Origin: Pilatotrama ljubarskyi
Lineage: Eukaryota > Basidiomycota > Agaricomycetes > Polyporales > Polyporaceae
NCBI GenBank assembly: GCA_022385805.1
Contig: MU277781.1
Span: forward strand, 1 to 33,411
Direction: 5' to 3'
DNA length: 33,411 nt
A model generated the notes under the pieces. The model did not search any database. It was not told the DNA's origin and was given only the letters and a program-made list of their open reading frames with translations. Numbering within the stretch: position 1 is the stretch's first letter; each line of letters opens with the position of its first letter. The position numbers and the translations under genes are program-made. Below, piece after piece: positions 10,301 through 18,750 of this stretch.

Positions 10301-11946
10301 ATCTTCTTGTGTACAAACGCTCGCTGCGGTGGCGTCAACGGTCTCTGGTGTACTTTCTTCGAGAAGGTGGCATCAGCAGGTACGTTGAGTTTGTGAATCG
10401 CACCTGGGACCGGCGTGACTTCCTTAATGGACAACGCAAAGCAATCTGCAAACTCGCAGATGAGTGCTTGAACAGCTGCGCGTTGTTCTTCGGTTAGATC
10501 ATCGCCAAGCTGCACCGCGTTTACGATTGCCTGGACGCGTGCAGGTTTGAATGGATTGGTGGTTCTGGTGAAGATATTGTCAGCAGTATCAGGCGGGTCA
10601 TGGACAGCGTTCACCGGGAATTCGAAAAGGTCTTCGCGTTCGGGCAGTGGTGCGCTCGGTCCTACATATCGGTTCGTGTCGTGTTGTCGATTGAGGGCGT
10701 CGTCGAATGTGGGCGTGTGCTGTTGGGGCGCCCTTGATGGTCGCTCTTCTCGTAGACGACGTTTGTTCCGTAGTACGCGTCGTCGTCCTGCGAGCCAAAC
10801 CGCTCGTGCGATCTTGTACTTCTGCGTTGACGTTTTCTTCCTTTGGCTTGTTGGTGTCGTCTTCTGGGTTTCGGTGCTGGGACGGACGGTTTCGGACTGT
10901 GGTGTCGTTGCCTCGGTAGGCGACGCTGTGCGCCCTGTTGTGTACGTATGGTTTTCGTGTTCTTCTCGCGGTGCTGGGTTTTCCGAATCGTCCGCTTGGA
11001 CTGGGTTGTCATCCTCTGTTGCATCTTCGACCGTCACTGTCTTGAATGTTCGCTTCGTCTTCAATACCTGTGGGAATGCATGATTCAGCGCAGGGTTGTG
11101 CGTTCTGATCTCGCAAGTCGCAGTGGAGGACGAAGGTATAGGACTCGACGCCGCCACAACATCGGGTGGACTGCACATTTTAGCGTCCAGGGTGAGACTG
11201 AGCCCCCGCGCTTGCAACGCGGCATCTCCCCACGATCCACCTCGCTGATTTCTTAGGACTGCCGTCTGTTGCTGATTCCTTACGGTAATCGTGTCTGCAT
11301 GGTAATCATGACATGCGCGGAGGGCTTCTAATAGTGGCTTCCCGATTAGGAATGACCACGCACCCTTACTTGGGAAGACCTCGAAGGTGTTCTCAACTCG
11401 TACACCGTTGAAATCGAAGATACCCGTCCATTTTCCTTGCGACGGTACGATAGTGCCGTTCGCCATTCGTAATCGCCTTGTCGACGGCTGTACTGCCGTC
11501 AACCTATGCCTCACTTTGGGCCATAGTTCGGCATCCATCACATTAACCATGGCTCCGTCGTCTACGAGACCTTTCACTCGCACGGCGGTTCCAGTACTCC
11601 AATTATGCAAAGTGAAGTGATGGATGAAAGGCTGCGACTCATGCTTGCCACTTGTAAGTCCCCCAATCGAATATAAGAACGCGTGTGCTGCTATTGCATC
11701 GGCCGTTACATGGTCACTACGAGAGTCCGTCCGTGAGACAACTGCTGCGTGTGTGTGGGGTGAAGTACAGGTGCCCGCATGCGTCGTGTCCCCGTGCGCG
11801 CGAGTGTTTCGCTCGGGGACTAGCCGTGTCGGGCTGGGATCCTCCTCCTGGACCGCCATCGGATCCGACGTACTGGCGGTCCTCAATCTTTTCCCGTCTG
11901 CCACTCGGTCTGTGGGTTCTGCGTGATCGGCACTAGCTGCATCCAT
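7345..11946 (-). CDS. pol: Retrotransposon Pol polyprotein (PR-RT-RNase H-IN)
   Basis: 1533 codons without a stop. Numbering is from the ATG at 11946, although expression is more likely by -1 frameshift from gag at 11889-11895. Protease: VDDGA at 128-132, with Asp where Thr/Ser normally follows the catalytic Asp. RT: WRLCQNFGEINK, then FNFASG, where residue 667 is Asn (codon AAT) in place of the motif-A catalytic Asp, then MPFGLTGAPSAF, and FVDD at 731-734 intact. RNase H: TTDGS, an E in the next helix, TDCQAL and DALSR. Integrase: an H-x4-H/C-x2-C zinc site (HEERGH..HCARC), then Asp in VGDYLS, Asp in MTDGGRHF and Glu in NGLVEGTNK. The tail, with LLPKWSPPHRVVRRL and a following short beta module, resembles GPY/F. 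It makes and integrates the cDNA copy. The D-to-N change predicts loss of polymerase activity in this copy. Confidence 0.95.
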   Translation of the reverse strand: MDAASADHAEPTDRVADGKRLRTASTSDPMAVQEEDPSPTRLVPERNTRAHGDTTHAGTCTSPHTHAAVVSRTDSRSDHVTADAIAAHAFLYSIGGLTSGKHESQPFIHHFTLHNWSTGTAVRVKGLVDDGAMVNVMDAELWPKVRHRLTAVQPSTRRLRMANGTIVPSQGKWTGIFDFNGVRVENTFEVFPSKGAWSFLIGKPLLEALRACHDYHADTITVRNQQQTAVLRNQRGGSWGDAALQARGLSLTLDAKMCSPPDVVAASSPIPSSSTATCEIRTHNPALNHAFPQVLKTKRTFKTVTVEDATEDDNPVQADDSENPAPREEHENHTYTTGRTASPTEATTPQSETVRPSTETQKTTPTSQRKKTSTQKYKIARAVWLAGRRRVLRNKRRLREERPSRAPQQHTPTFDDALNRQHDTNRYVGPSAPLPEREDLFEFPVNAVHDPPDTADNIFTRTTNPFKPARVQAIVNAVQLGDDLTEEQRAAVQALICEFADCFALSIKEVTPVPGAIHKLNVPADATFSKKVHQRPLTPPQRAFVHKKIDELLEAGAIAPCSPSDVKCIAPITLAHKVHEGEGLSLEELRVRVNEQCEANGLKAAFDIPPRPANETAPTPPAVERKWRLCQNFGEINKVTEIAPMPQGDIRQKQQSVSGYRWVCTFNFASGFYAVTLAEESRPYTCFYVEGRGYFWCVKMPFGLTGAPSAFGHMTARHFHDLIAEGTMELFVDDGGAADNSFEALTAKLRKILTRIRECGLSLSPAKCRWFMTEAVFAGAQVGPQGVSPDKAKLMAVVDWEKPQNALQLVSFLGLTSHFRDLIRDYARVEAPLRDLLRNVHIPKGAGKTTYRRAMQNYRLEEHWTAKHDEVFIKLKALLTSEPVLRRPRWDGTPFIVTTDGSKEGFGAVLAQRSTDVLPSGRTVQRIHPIGFASKRTSMTEEKYKPFILEFAALKFGLDKFSDIIWGFPIEIETDCQALRDVLSNDKLVSTHARWRDSILAHHIVDVRHVPGKLNTVADALSRTGEGAQRTTGDGSEWTVCEDWEANLGLVNDLFQVTAELPETEHEDDALLNRFAEEPLFTEVIKAIMNATDTLDERTARRAKHRAAQYMIAEGKLWRLRTTTTTRARARVECITRAEAIEKARQCHEERGHWGRDSIKIALLDQYWSPKLDASILEAIKHCARCKNFGPTHLHALLDPITRRHPLELIVGDYLSMPDGKGGYHTLGLFLDTFSQHLWAFKYRSAGTAKTTTDALRHIFHGFAPAETFMTDGGRHFDNHDVRNFCEQWGVKTHVVAAYAPWINGLVEGTNKLLLHVLKRLCAPELGEDDWNLDQQDWDSLPRSWPEHLDNAVKCLNYRILPALKFSPKELLLGRVVNTPTTPLDLATQPATEEDATTHIAYVAQQHLDGYDEAVRHAIKRKTVFDRRVLASQPGEVVFEKGALVQIYRSDLDYTFKTSRKLLPKWSPPHRVVRRLQNSYELTTLGDEPLTGLYHARRLRAFEPRPGTQLAAQEHARRQQSRGATQTADVTQR

Positions 11947-13160
11947 CGCCCATCGACGAAGACTGGGCCGCCCGTCTGGCCTGCTGTGAACGCCTGTCCA
12001 TACGGCCCGTCTACGTCGACGCTCTGGACGCCAGCTGCTCTCCGTAGATCGCTAAAGGCTAGCCCGGCCTTAACGCGCCATGCATTCTCTAGCGAGGGCA
12101 CGTATGGCCCTGGACACGTTACGTCTCGCCCGTGTCGCTGCATGCCACATCGCCAGCACTCTTCCGACCCAACGGGTAGCGTGCCCGGCGTAAGGGGGTA
12201 CGGCCTGCTCTCCGTGGGTCGTTCGTTGCGTGGGTCGTGTTTCGCGTGCCACTCGCGCTTCTGACTCTCATAGAGCGCGCGCCCTTCCTCGGTGTTGGGT
12301 GGCGGCGCGAGTGCGTTCCGCTTGATGAGCGCGACGCGCTCTTCGGCGGTCATGCGCGGTGCGGGTGCGGCGTAGTACCTCGGGAATGCGTGGGCTGGCG
12401 GCCCGACCCATTGTGGTGGCGGCGGCGCGTACATGAGGGGTTGAGAGACATGGCTCACCGGGGTGGGGGCGCTGAGATTCAGCTGGCTGAGGAGTTTGAC
12501 TAGCTCGTCAGGATTTGAGACCGCGATTGTCTGCCTGTCGGTGTTCTTCGACTCCTTCGCTCCGCCGTCTTCGTGCTTGGTCTGCAGCTGTTGGAAGTAC
12601 GAGACCTCCTCGTGTAGCTTCACGAGCTCGATCGCCATGACGTGTTTGTTGAGCTCGTCCCAGGTTTTCACTGAGGGTATGATCTTGCCGAACGGAAGCG
12701 GGAGCTTGCGTCGCAGCTGCTCGGCGAGCATGTCGGGGACGCGGTACTTCCGGACGAGGTTCATGGTTTCCCGTATCCAGTGGACGTGCTTCGCGATGCG
12801 CTGGCCTTGCGATGTCTCGAACTTGAGGAGGTCGCCGAGCGAAGGGACTCCTTCCACCAGAACGTCGAACATCTCCGCGCCGTCCACCTGCTTACCCTTA
12901 CTCCCTACCCATTCTGCCTGGAATGCCGCCTCCAGCTTCTCCCAGTTCTTCTTCGTCTCGTCCGGCAGCTCCTCGTACCACACCTCCGCCGCGGAGTCCG
13001 CCTTCAGCAAGCGCTTGAAGCGTTTGCACTTCGTACTGTCGTCGCAATTTTCGAGGTATTCTTCGACGTCGTACCAGAACTGCTTCGGGTTCTCCTGATT
13101 CAGGTCGCCCTCGAAGGTCGGCTTGGGTCCATGGCTGCTCGCGCCTGTGCTCGCTGCCAT
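11883..13160 (-). CDS. gag: Retrotransposon Gag (capsid and zinc-knuckle nucleocapsid)
   Basis: The first ATG in the whole element (13160-13158) opens 425 codons, to TGA at 11885-11883. Residues about 15-150 match the retrotransposon gag domain style (FEGDLNQENPKQFWYDVEEY, then AEVWYEEL and an EAAFQAEWVGS stretch). A zinc knuckle, CWRC..H..C, lies at about 335-349 with spacing C-x2-C-x4-H-x5-C, one residue longer than the usual CCHC. The same frame stays open upstream for at least 161 codons to the LTR edge, including a GTG at 13472, but contains no ATG. The start is therefore either 13160 or a non-ATG codon further up. Gag packages the RNA and forms the particle; the Pol frame is reached near its end. 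Confidence 0.9.
   Translation of the reverse strand: MAASTGASSHGPKPTFEGDLNQENPKQFWYDVEEYLENCDDSTKCKRFKRLLKADSAAEVWYEELPDETKKNWEKLEAAFQAEWVGSKGKQVDGAEMFDVLVEGVPSLGDLLKFETSQGQRIAKHVHWIRETMNLVRKYRVPDMLAEQLRRKLPLPFGKIIPSVKTWDELNKHVMAIELVKLHEEVSYFQQLQTKHEDGGAKESKNTDRQTIAVSNPDELVKLLSQLNLSAPTPVSHVSQPLMYAPPPPQWVGPPAHAFPRYYAAPAPRMTAEERVALIKRNALAPPPNTEEGRALYESQKREWHAKHDPRNERPTESRPYPLTPGTLPVGSEECWRCGMQRHGRDVTCPGPYVPSLENAWRVKAGLAFSDLRRAAGVQSVDVDGPYGQAFTAGQTGGPVFVDGRWMQLVPITQNPQTEWQTGKD
11889..11895 (-). promoter_or_regulatory. -1 ribosomal frameshift heptamer GGGAAAA at gag/pol junction
   Basis: In gag phase the RNA reads ACG-GGA-AAA-GAT-TGA, so the heptamer sits exactly as X-XXY-YYZ (G-GGA-AAA), 3 nt before the gag stop codon. 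Slipping back by one base enters the pol frame (Arg-Leu-Arg-Thr after Gly-Lys). Pol is indeed in the -1 frame relative to gag. No downstream stem or pseudoknot was computed. Confidence 0.75.
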
Positions 13161-13626
13161 CGTGTTGTGCTCGAGAGGGATCGTAGTTGGGTTCGGAGAG
13201 GGCTTCAAGGTCGTCGAGGGTAGTTGGGAGCTTGGCGCGAAATCGACGACTGATTCGAGATCGTGCGAGGTGACGTTGTTCTGTGCGTATATGAATCCGG
13301 CTCCTCGCGCAGGACCGTTGATGTCCGACTCGTCCGACTCTGTTGCGGCTCCTGAACTTGTCTGCTCTGTCTGGCGTGTGGTTGCGAATGGAACCGGGCT
13401 GGGCACGGTGGATGGTACGATGCTGGATGGCAGGGAGAAGTCCAATTGCTCAGTGTTGGGGATATCCGTCACGGCGTAGTCGCTGTCGTCGGTCTTCTCT
13501 TGTTCGACGCTACGGGAGCTGAATCGTCCTCGCTGATCCCTCAGGGGCCTGGTTTTGCTCTTGCTAGTTGCCAGATTGTCGTCTAGTATGTGACCGATGT
13601 TGCTCGAGCGTACTGTGGGCCGTATG

Positions 13627-13641
13627 CCACTGTCGTCACCA
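13627..13641 (-). other. Candidate primer-binding site TGGTGACGACAGTGG
   Basis: It starts 3 nt inside the 5' LTR edge with TGG, the complement of a tRNA CCA end. The complementary tRNA 3' end would be CCAC, a 7-nt acceptor strand TGTCGTC, discriminator A and CCA. The T-stem end and the A discriminator resemble tRNA-Leu, but that is inference from memory of general tRNA structure. Confidence 0.6.
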
Positions 13642-13644
13642 AGA

Positions 13645-13927
13645 TGGAGTAGTCCAGTGTGGACTCCTCTGACGCGCGCGAGTGAGACAAGATGAGAAGA
13701 TGATAAGCTCCGATGCGATCCCCCAAACCACAGAGTCCAGCTTCTAGTCCTCCTCTCTCCTCCCGACCCCCTCCTCCCTTCCCCCTCCGTCCTCCCAGCG
13801 CCTCTCCTTGCTGACTAAGCTCCCGGCCCGCGCTTCCTCCGCTCCCTCCGCTCCCTCCGCTCCCTCCGCTCCCTCCGCTCCCTCCGCTCCCTCGTCCTCC
13901 CTCGCCTTCGCTCTCCCTCCTACTCCA
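13645..13927 (-). repeat. 5' LTR of the retrotransposon
   Basis: 283 bp, read as identical to the LTR at 6258-6540, including the seven-unit minisatellite (13832-13894). It should carry the element promoter; no TATA box is evident on the sense strand. It lacks any ATG in the sense direction. Confidence 0.95.
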
Positions 13928-13931
13928 ACGG
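13928..13931. repeat. Target-site duplication ACGG (right)
   Basis: Matches 6254-6257 at the opposite end and directly follows the CA terminus of the LTR. Confidence 0.85.
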
Positions 13932-16900
13932 TCTGGACGCGAGTGAAGCCATCTGCCCTGAAATCCGCCCTTGCGACCATCACAATCTGAGTAGTAATAG
14001 TATACGGCCAGAGCACGGCGCCGCGCGCTGGACATTGCCTCAGGAAGCTCTGAGACTGGAATACGTCCGATACCCAATGCGGGCGGAGGCGAGCCATTCT
14101 CGGAAGTCGAGCCGTCCAGGCGCGACCGAAGCAAGAAGGACCGGTGCATGCGCAAGATTACTTCCTCCGTGCGTACGCGAGGGTTCGTATTGAGCGCGCG
14201 GCAGAGGATCCGCGTATGTCGGACCAGTGGGCGGTGTGCGATCGTCGTGCAGTATTGTAATTTGTATCGATGCTTCGGGCTCCTGGTGGTGATGATGATG
14301 ATCATTGCACCAGGGCCCGTCTTCGGGACCGTGGAGAGGGCGGTACCTGTCAGACGGACATTTCGGACATCGTCGTCTCGATGATTGGCAGGTTCCCCGC
14401 AGAGCGCGGATGCGGCTCGTACTCTGCAGGCACGCCAACATACCAGACCGACTCGGCCTCAACCCTACATACGTGGTATTGAGAGGCGACGTGTACCGGG
14501 ACGACGCGGGCTTGCCATACAGAACCTTTGCTGTGCGACGACAGAGCGCGAGGGCTCTGTAGTCCACGTCGGCTTGAGCTCTTGTTAGCCTTGCAAGGCG
14601 GAACCCCCAGCCTATCGTCCACTGCCCACATTACAAGGACAAGTTGCGCGGCCGAAAAAGATGCACAGGATCCGTGCCGCTTCCGTCGGATGTGGTCGTC
14701 CAGCGCAGCCGTTCTGAGACGATGGAGCAACGCCGGCGTTGGACATCCTAAATGAACAGCTCCTGCCTAAGTCAAGACAGACGCAGATGAACGAAGTCGA
14801 CGTCGACTCGGGAGCCTAGAGCGCGCTCGCCCAGCTGTCGCCTGTGCCATATTCGCAGTCGTGTACGCTTATTTGACGTCCGAAGCGGCCCATTCAGGGA
14901 GGAAGGCGGTACCAGTAGCGGCAGCGGTATCATTACGCTGTCAAATGCCCCCCGTCCGCATGGGTGACTTGACGGCCCTGGAGTGTCGAAGTGCTCAATT
15001 TCGGCAGAAGGGAAGCACAGCTGTGGGCGTTCTCACCCCGCGTGGGGGCTAGGCCCTATTGCAGTTCGCCGGTGGAGCATGCCGCCTGTTGCGGACCAAT
15101 GGTGAGGAAGACTCGATTTAGAGGACTTGCCGTGCACGGAAGAAGGTGCGTAACTTACGGTGTGCCCATGGTTCTATCTCCCTGTCCGCGCGGCTCTATC
15201 AGGCGAGCTGTGCGCCGCCTCGCATCGAGTCCACGGGAGCCATTGTCGAATCGGGCTACACAGTTAGGAGTGTTCATTGGTACGTAGCAGTGCGAGCAAC
15301 GATCAGTTCTTGGGAACTGACAATTGTACCTTTCAGCTGTACATACTGCTCGAGGTCCTTGCAGATGGCTTCGCGGGAGCCGCTAGTATGTTGCACGATC
15401 CTAGAGTGGCCATACGGGCTTCCGCATTCTCGGTCGATCCGACTTGAGCTCGGTCGCTGTCCAAAAATCGGAGAAGTTGGCAAGTAGGCTCACCATGTGA
15501 GGAAGTAGAGCATTCCATCGAGGTTCTCTCCGTAAGGTCCAGTGATTCGCATGGTGGCAAGCGAAAAGCGTTCGGGGTCTTAGACTGCAGCACCCGGCTT
15601 GACAAGTGCGAACAACCGCGAATGACTGGCGTCTCTCGAGATCCAGGGAAGAGCTGGAAGAGGGCCGAGAGAAGCAAGGCACAAGCAAGAGCGTAGCGCT
15701 TGAAGGGAAACCGGGGAAACCTGCTTCAGGGCAATTGAGCCTGGATTGAGCCCGTCAATAACGCTCAGCAGCAGTGCGGCACAGTCAACTTTATGTTCGG
15801 ACACTTGAACGAGCACCAGTTTCTATTTGGATCTGCCACTGGTCTGTCCTTGAATTTGGTAAACGCTATCTTTCAAGAGCTGATGAAACACGAGAAGTGC
15901 TACGTCGGCCGCCGAGCGTGGTGTATGCCGCCGTACCAGTGAGGGTGCCCTATCAGCTTGATACCGTACGCAAAGGGATCTGAGAGAGTGCTATCGACAC
16001 ACCGTTGACGTTCTACTGGCTTCCCTTGACGTGCCCTTAGTGCGACGTGGTATGGCATCCGGACCTCTGGGGCCGCAGCGGTGTCTCCGATTAGTGCAGT
16101 CGTGCACCGAGAGACATAGAGGAACTGCCATGGTAGAGGCACGTTCGACGGAGGTGGTTTGACAACGGAAGCGGGTCCTCGTCTCGAGCTGCAGTCTTCC
16201 CGCGCCTGTGGACCAGTACCGGTCATGCCTCTTCCCATGCCGTTCCAGAGGTATGTTGCAGACCACTCGCCGGAGATCTGAGGGCGTTCATTGCTAATGA
16301 ATGTCATGATCGGTAGACGAACTTCATTTGCTGTAGAAGCTGCCAGTGTGCGATCTGTGATCTCTGGTGATATACCGGTCCAGGAGCTTCTAGACCCTCT
16401 GCGCGGGAGGAGACAGTTCAAGTCTGAACGGGTCCGGAGCCGACTACATCGGAGCGAAGCGGTGTGCGTTCGGTCGAGTTAATGCGGCAGGATGGGACGA
16501 CCGACAAGGCTTCCTACCTATAATAGGACGACGTGGCAAGGCCCGCGAAATCTTGGAATGGTTTTCAAGTGATGCTTCGCTGTGAGCCTCTAATCCGGTG
16601 GCGGGCGTCGATGGAAAGATCCGAATGCGCGAGCTTGGTCGATCGAGTCCAAGCAGCGGCAACGCCTGTCTCACGGGGCAAAGTGCATGTTTACAAATCA
16701 CTGCTCACCATCTTTCCGGGCAATATCAGCCCGCAAGCCCTTGGATCCAGCAGAATAGCAACTCCAGGCCACTTTGACCGTCCTCCATCGACAGATGACC
16801 GATTAGCATACGTGATGCCTCGAGGTCTGCTCGGAGTCTGGGCATGCTAGTCAAGCACAATGCACACGGCTTGTCGCTATACGGCACCTAGAGCCGTGAC

Positions 16901-17113
16901 ACGGGCATACACACTGGATGGTCGAACGTCGGGGTGATTGCTCCGTGTCAGTAGCAGCCTTGGCGGAGAGCAGTGGAAGACTTTACCTGCCAAACTGAGA
17001 AGTGCGAGGGCTTCGCGAACTTGGGCAAGGTCGTGGAAAGTAAACCGAATGCCTTTGCACTTCATCGACGTCAAGAAGTACTGTACAGTATCAGCACCGT
17101 CGGCTGCGTATAA
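13932..17113. other. About 3.2 kb without a recognisable gene
   Basis: The longest frames (for example 15900-16421 and 14040-14567 on the minus strand) show no domain I recognise. There are intron-like borders on the minus strand around 15480-15440 and 15340-15270, so an unannotated or decayed gene is possible, but no coherent protein emerges. No LTR, terminal inverted repeat or transposase motif was seen. The right end contains the 3' UTR of the reductase gene that follows. Confidence 0.4.
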
Positions 17114-18750
17114 TCATCCCCACAGGAGCGCATCGTGTTCGTCGTCGAAGTACCGCCCTCCCTTGACAGGGTGAGTCTCCAGAACATGAGCGATCTCTTT
17201 CTTCTCCTCTTCGGTGAGGATGACATCGCCGCCCGCCAGGTTCTCCAGGTTGCGCTCTTTGCGTCTGAAGCACACAAGAATTTTAGCGATGGCGTTGTCG
17301 ATCTGGCTCTGAAACACTCACGAAGAGCCGGGAAGCGGCAGCACCTTCTCGCCGAGGGAGCCGACCCATCCGATGCAGAGCTGCGCCGGGGTGCAGCCCT
17401 TCTTGGCCGCCATAGACCTGATCGCCTCAGCAATGACCAAGTTGTGCTTCAGGTTCTGCAGGGGCGTTAGCGTCGTGTCACAATGTAATTCGAGAGAGCT
17501 ACCCACCTCGCCCTGGAAGCGGCTGAAGCGACTCCGAGGATCGTTCGCTGAGGGGCGTGCATGAGGGCCCGCACCATGATCGCACAAGCATGCTACTCAC
17601 GGCCGATATCTTCAGGCTTGGTGACCGTACCCGTCAACAAGCCATGACCGAGCGGACTGTGGACGTGCTCCGTTAGGAAGGATCACTTTGAGCAGAGCTT
17701 ATAAACAACTCACGAGTAGCCAGCTACAGCGATGTCAAGCTCTGCGCAAGTAGCAAGGACTGTGGGTTCGGACTGAGCGGGTAGAACAACGATGAAATTC
17801 GAGACGGAATATCGTACCTTTCTTCGTCTCCTCCTCATAGGAAGTAGGGCTGACTTCGATCTCGACAATGGAGATCGGATATACCTACATTGGAGAATCA
17901 AAATCGCGTCCTCACGCTGCCTGTGTACTATACTCACCGCATGGGCGCGTCTCACAGTGGCAGCAGCGCACTCGGAAAGCCCAATGTGATCGAACTTGCC
18001 TTCGTTCTTGAGCTCGACCAGGGCCTTCACGGTGTCCTCGATGCTAACAGCCTTATCGACGCGAGCGGGCTGGAAGACGTCAATCTTCTTCTTGCCGCGC
18101 AACGCGGCGATCGACACATCTACGCTGCGCCGCAGGTTCTCGGCGCTGTGTAGTAAATAAGCCTCGTCTCGTAGGACAGGAGCGTGTGAGTCGACGCACG
18201 AGTTGTCCAGCCCTGGCTTCGCAGGGTTGAATCCGCCCTGACGAAAGACGTTCGTCTGATGTGAGATACGCAGAGATCACGGTGAACGCACCTTGACCAT
18301 GAGGAACGTACGGTCCGCGTAGTCGGGGTACTTCTCGTAGAAGCGCGAAAGTAGCTCGAGGTTGGCGGTCGACCAGCCCTCGCCATAGAACTGAGCTGCA
18401 AGGTCAAAGCAGATCAGCCGGGACGGTGAGAGATAGGCAGCAACGATGCGCACCGCTGTTCAAGACCATCTTGACACCAGGAGGAAGGGCGTCGACGCCC
18501 GCCTTGATGGCTTCGAAGGCTTGCTCGTCCGGGACGGGGGTAGGCACCCACCTGAGATAACAACGCAGATGAGGCACTTGTCGATGGCTCACGCAGAGGA
18601 ACATTACGCACGTCATTGTCATCAACCCGTGCTGCATGTCGTCTCAACCGTCAACAGAGTGCACACACGGGAGTACGGCGTTGTACTTACAATGACTTTG
18701 GCTACGACAACGTCCGAAGCCGTCCCTCCGAGCTTGGTAGTGCGGACCAT
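17114..18750 (-). CDS. Aldo-keto reductase, pyridoxal reductase-like (copy A)
   Basis: Twelve exons: 18750-18691, 18631-18612, 18551-18454, 18395-18292, 18237-18200, 18145-17938, 17884-17818, 17759-17714, 17656-17601, 17547-17507, 17455-17322, 17264-17114. They total 1023 nt, 340 residues, with all phases consistent. The protein is a TIM-barrel NAD(P)H-dependent reductase: start [10 protein letters not shown], then HGLMTMTW, AQFYGEG with the catalytic-type Tyr, a Lys in [54 protein letters not shown], and CTPAQLCIGWV with LPLPGSS for cofactor phosphate. The normal Asp before the Tyr appears as Asn (LNS). These features fit the fungal pyridoxal/pyridoxine reductase-like AKR branch; the substrate is not proven. 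Cytosolic. Paralogue of the gene at 23152-24828. Confidence 0.88.

Larger units (their letters stand above)
6258..13927 (-). mobile_element. Complete Ty3/gypsy-type LTR retrotransposon, 7670 bp
   Basis: Two 283-bp direct repeats (6258-6540 and 13645-13927) that I read as identical base for base enclose gag, pol and a third ORF, all on the minus strand. Each LTR begins TGGAGTAG and ends CTACTCCA, so the termini are TG..CA within an 8-bp inverted repeat. The flanks carry a 4-bp duplication, ACGG (6254-6257 and 13928-13931). The pol order protease-RT-RNase H-integrase is that of Ty3/gypsy (Metaviridae), with integrase after RNase H. No frame in gag or pol is interrupted. Identical LTRs mean a recent insertion. 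No chromodomain is visible at the integrase C-terminus. The RT catalytic site is altered (see pol), so this copy may not be autonomous. Confidence 0.95.

Noticed and set aside
10662..11024. Arg/Thr-rich and other ORFs antisense or out of frame within pol
   Set aside because: Shadows of a 1533-codon frame with clear domain motifs.
11944..11946. ATG at 11946 as the independent start of Pol
   Set aside because: It lies inside gag, 51 nt before the in-phase GGGAAAA slip site. Frameshift expression explains the frames better. I kept 11946 only for numbering.
13161..13472. Gag starting at 13472 (529 codons)
   Set aside because: The first codon there is GTG. The first ATG is 13160. I kept the extension as a possibility in the findings, not as the gene start.
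13583..14305. 240-codon minus-strand ORF with Gly-Ser-rich repeat
   Set aside because: It is the LTR minisatellite read in frame (the same peptide appears at 6157-6555), not a gene.
15900..16421. 173-codon minus-strand ORF
   Set aside because: Looks somewhat protein-like but matches no family I know, and nearby splice-like borders do not extend it coherently.
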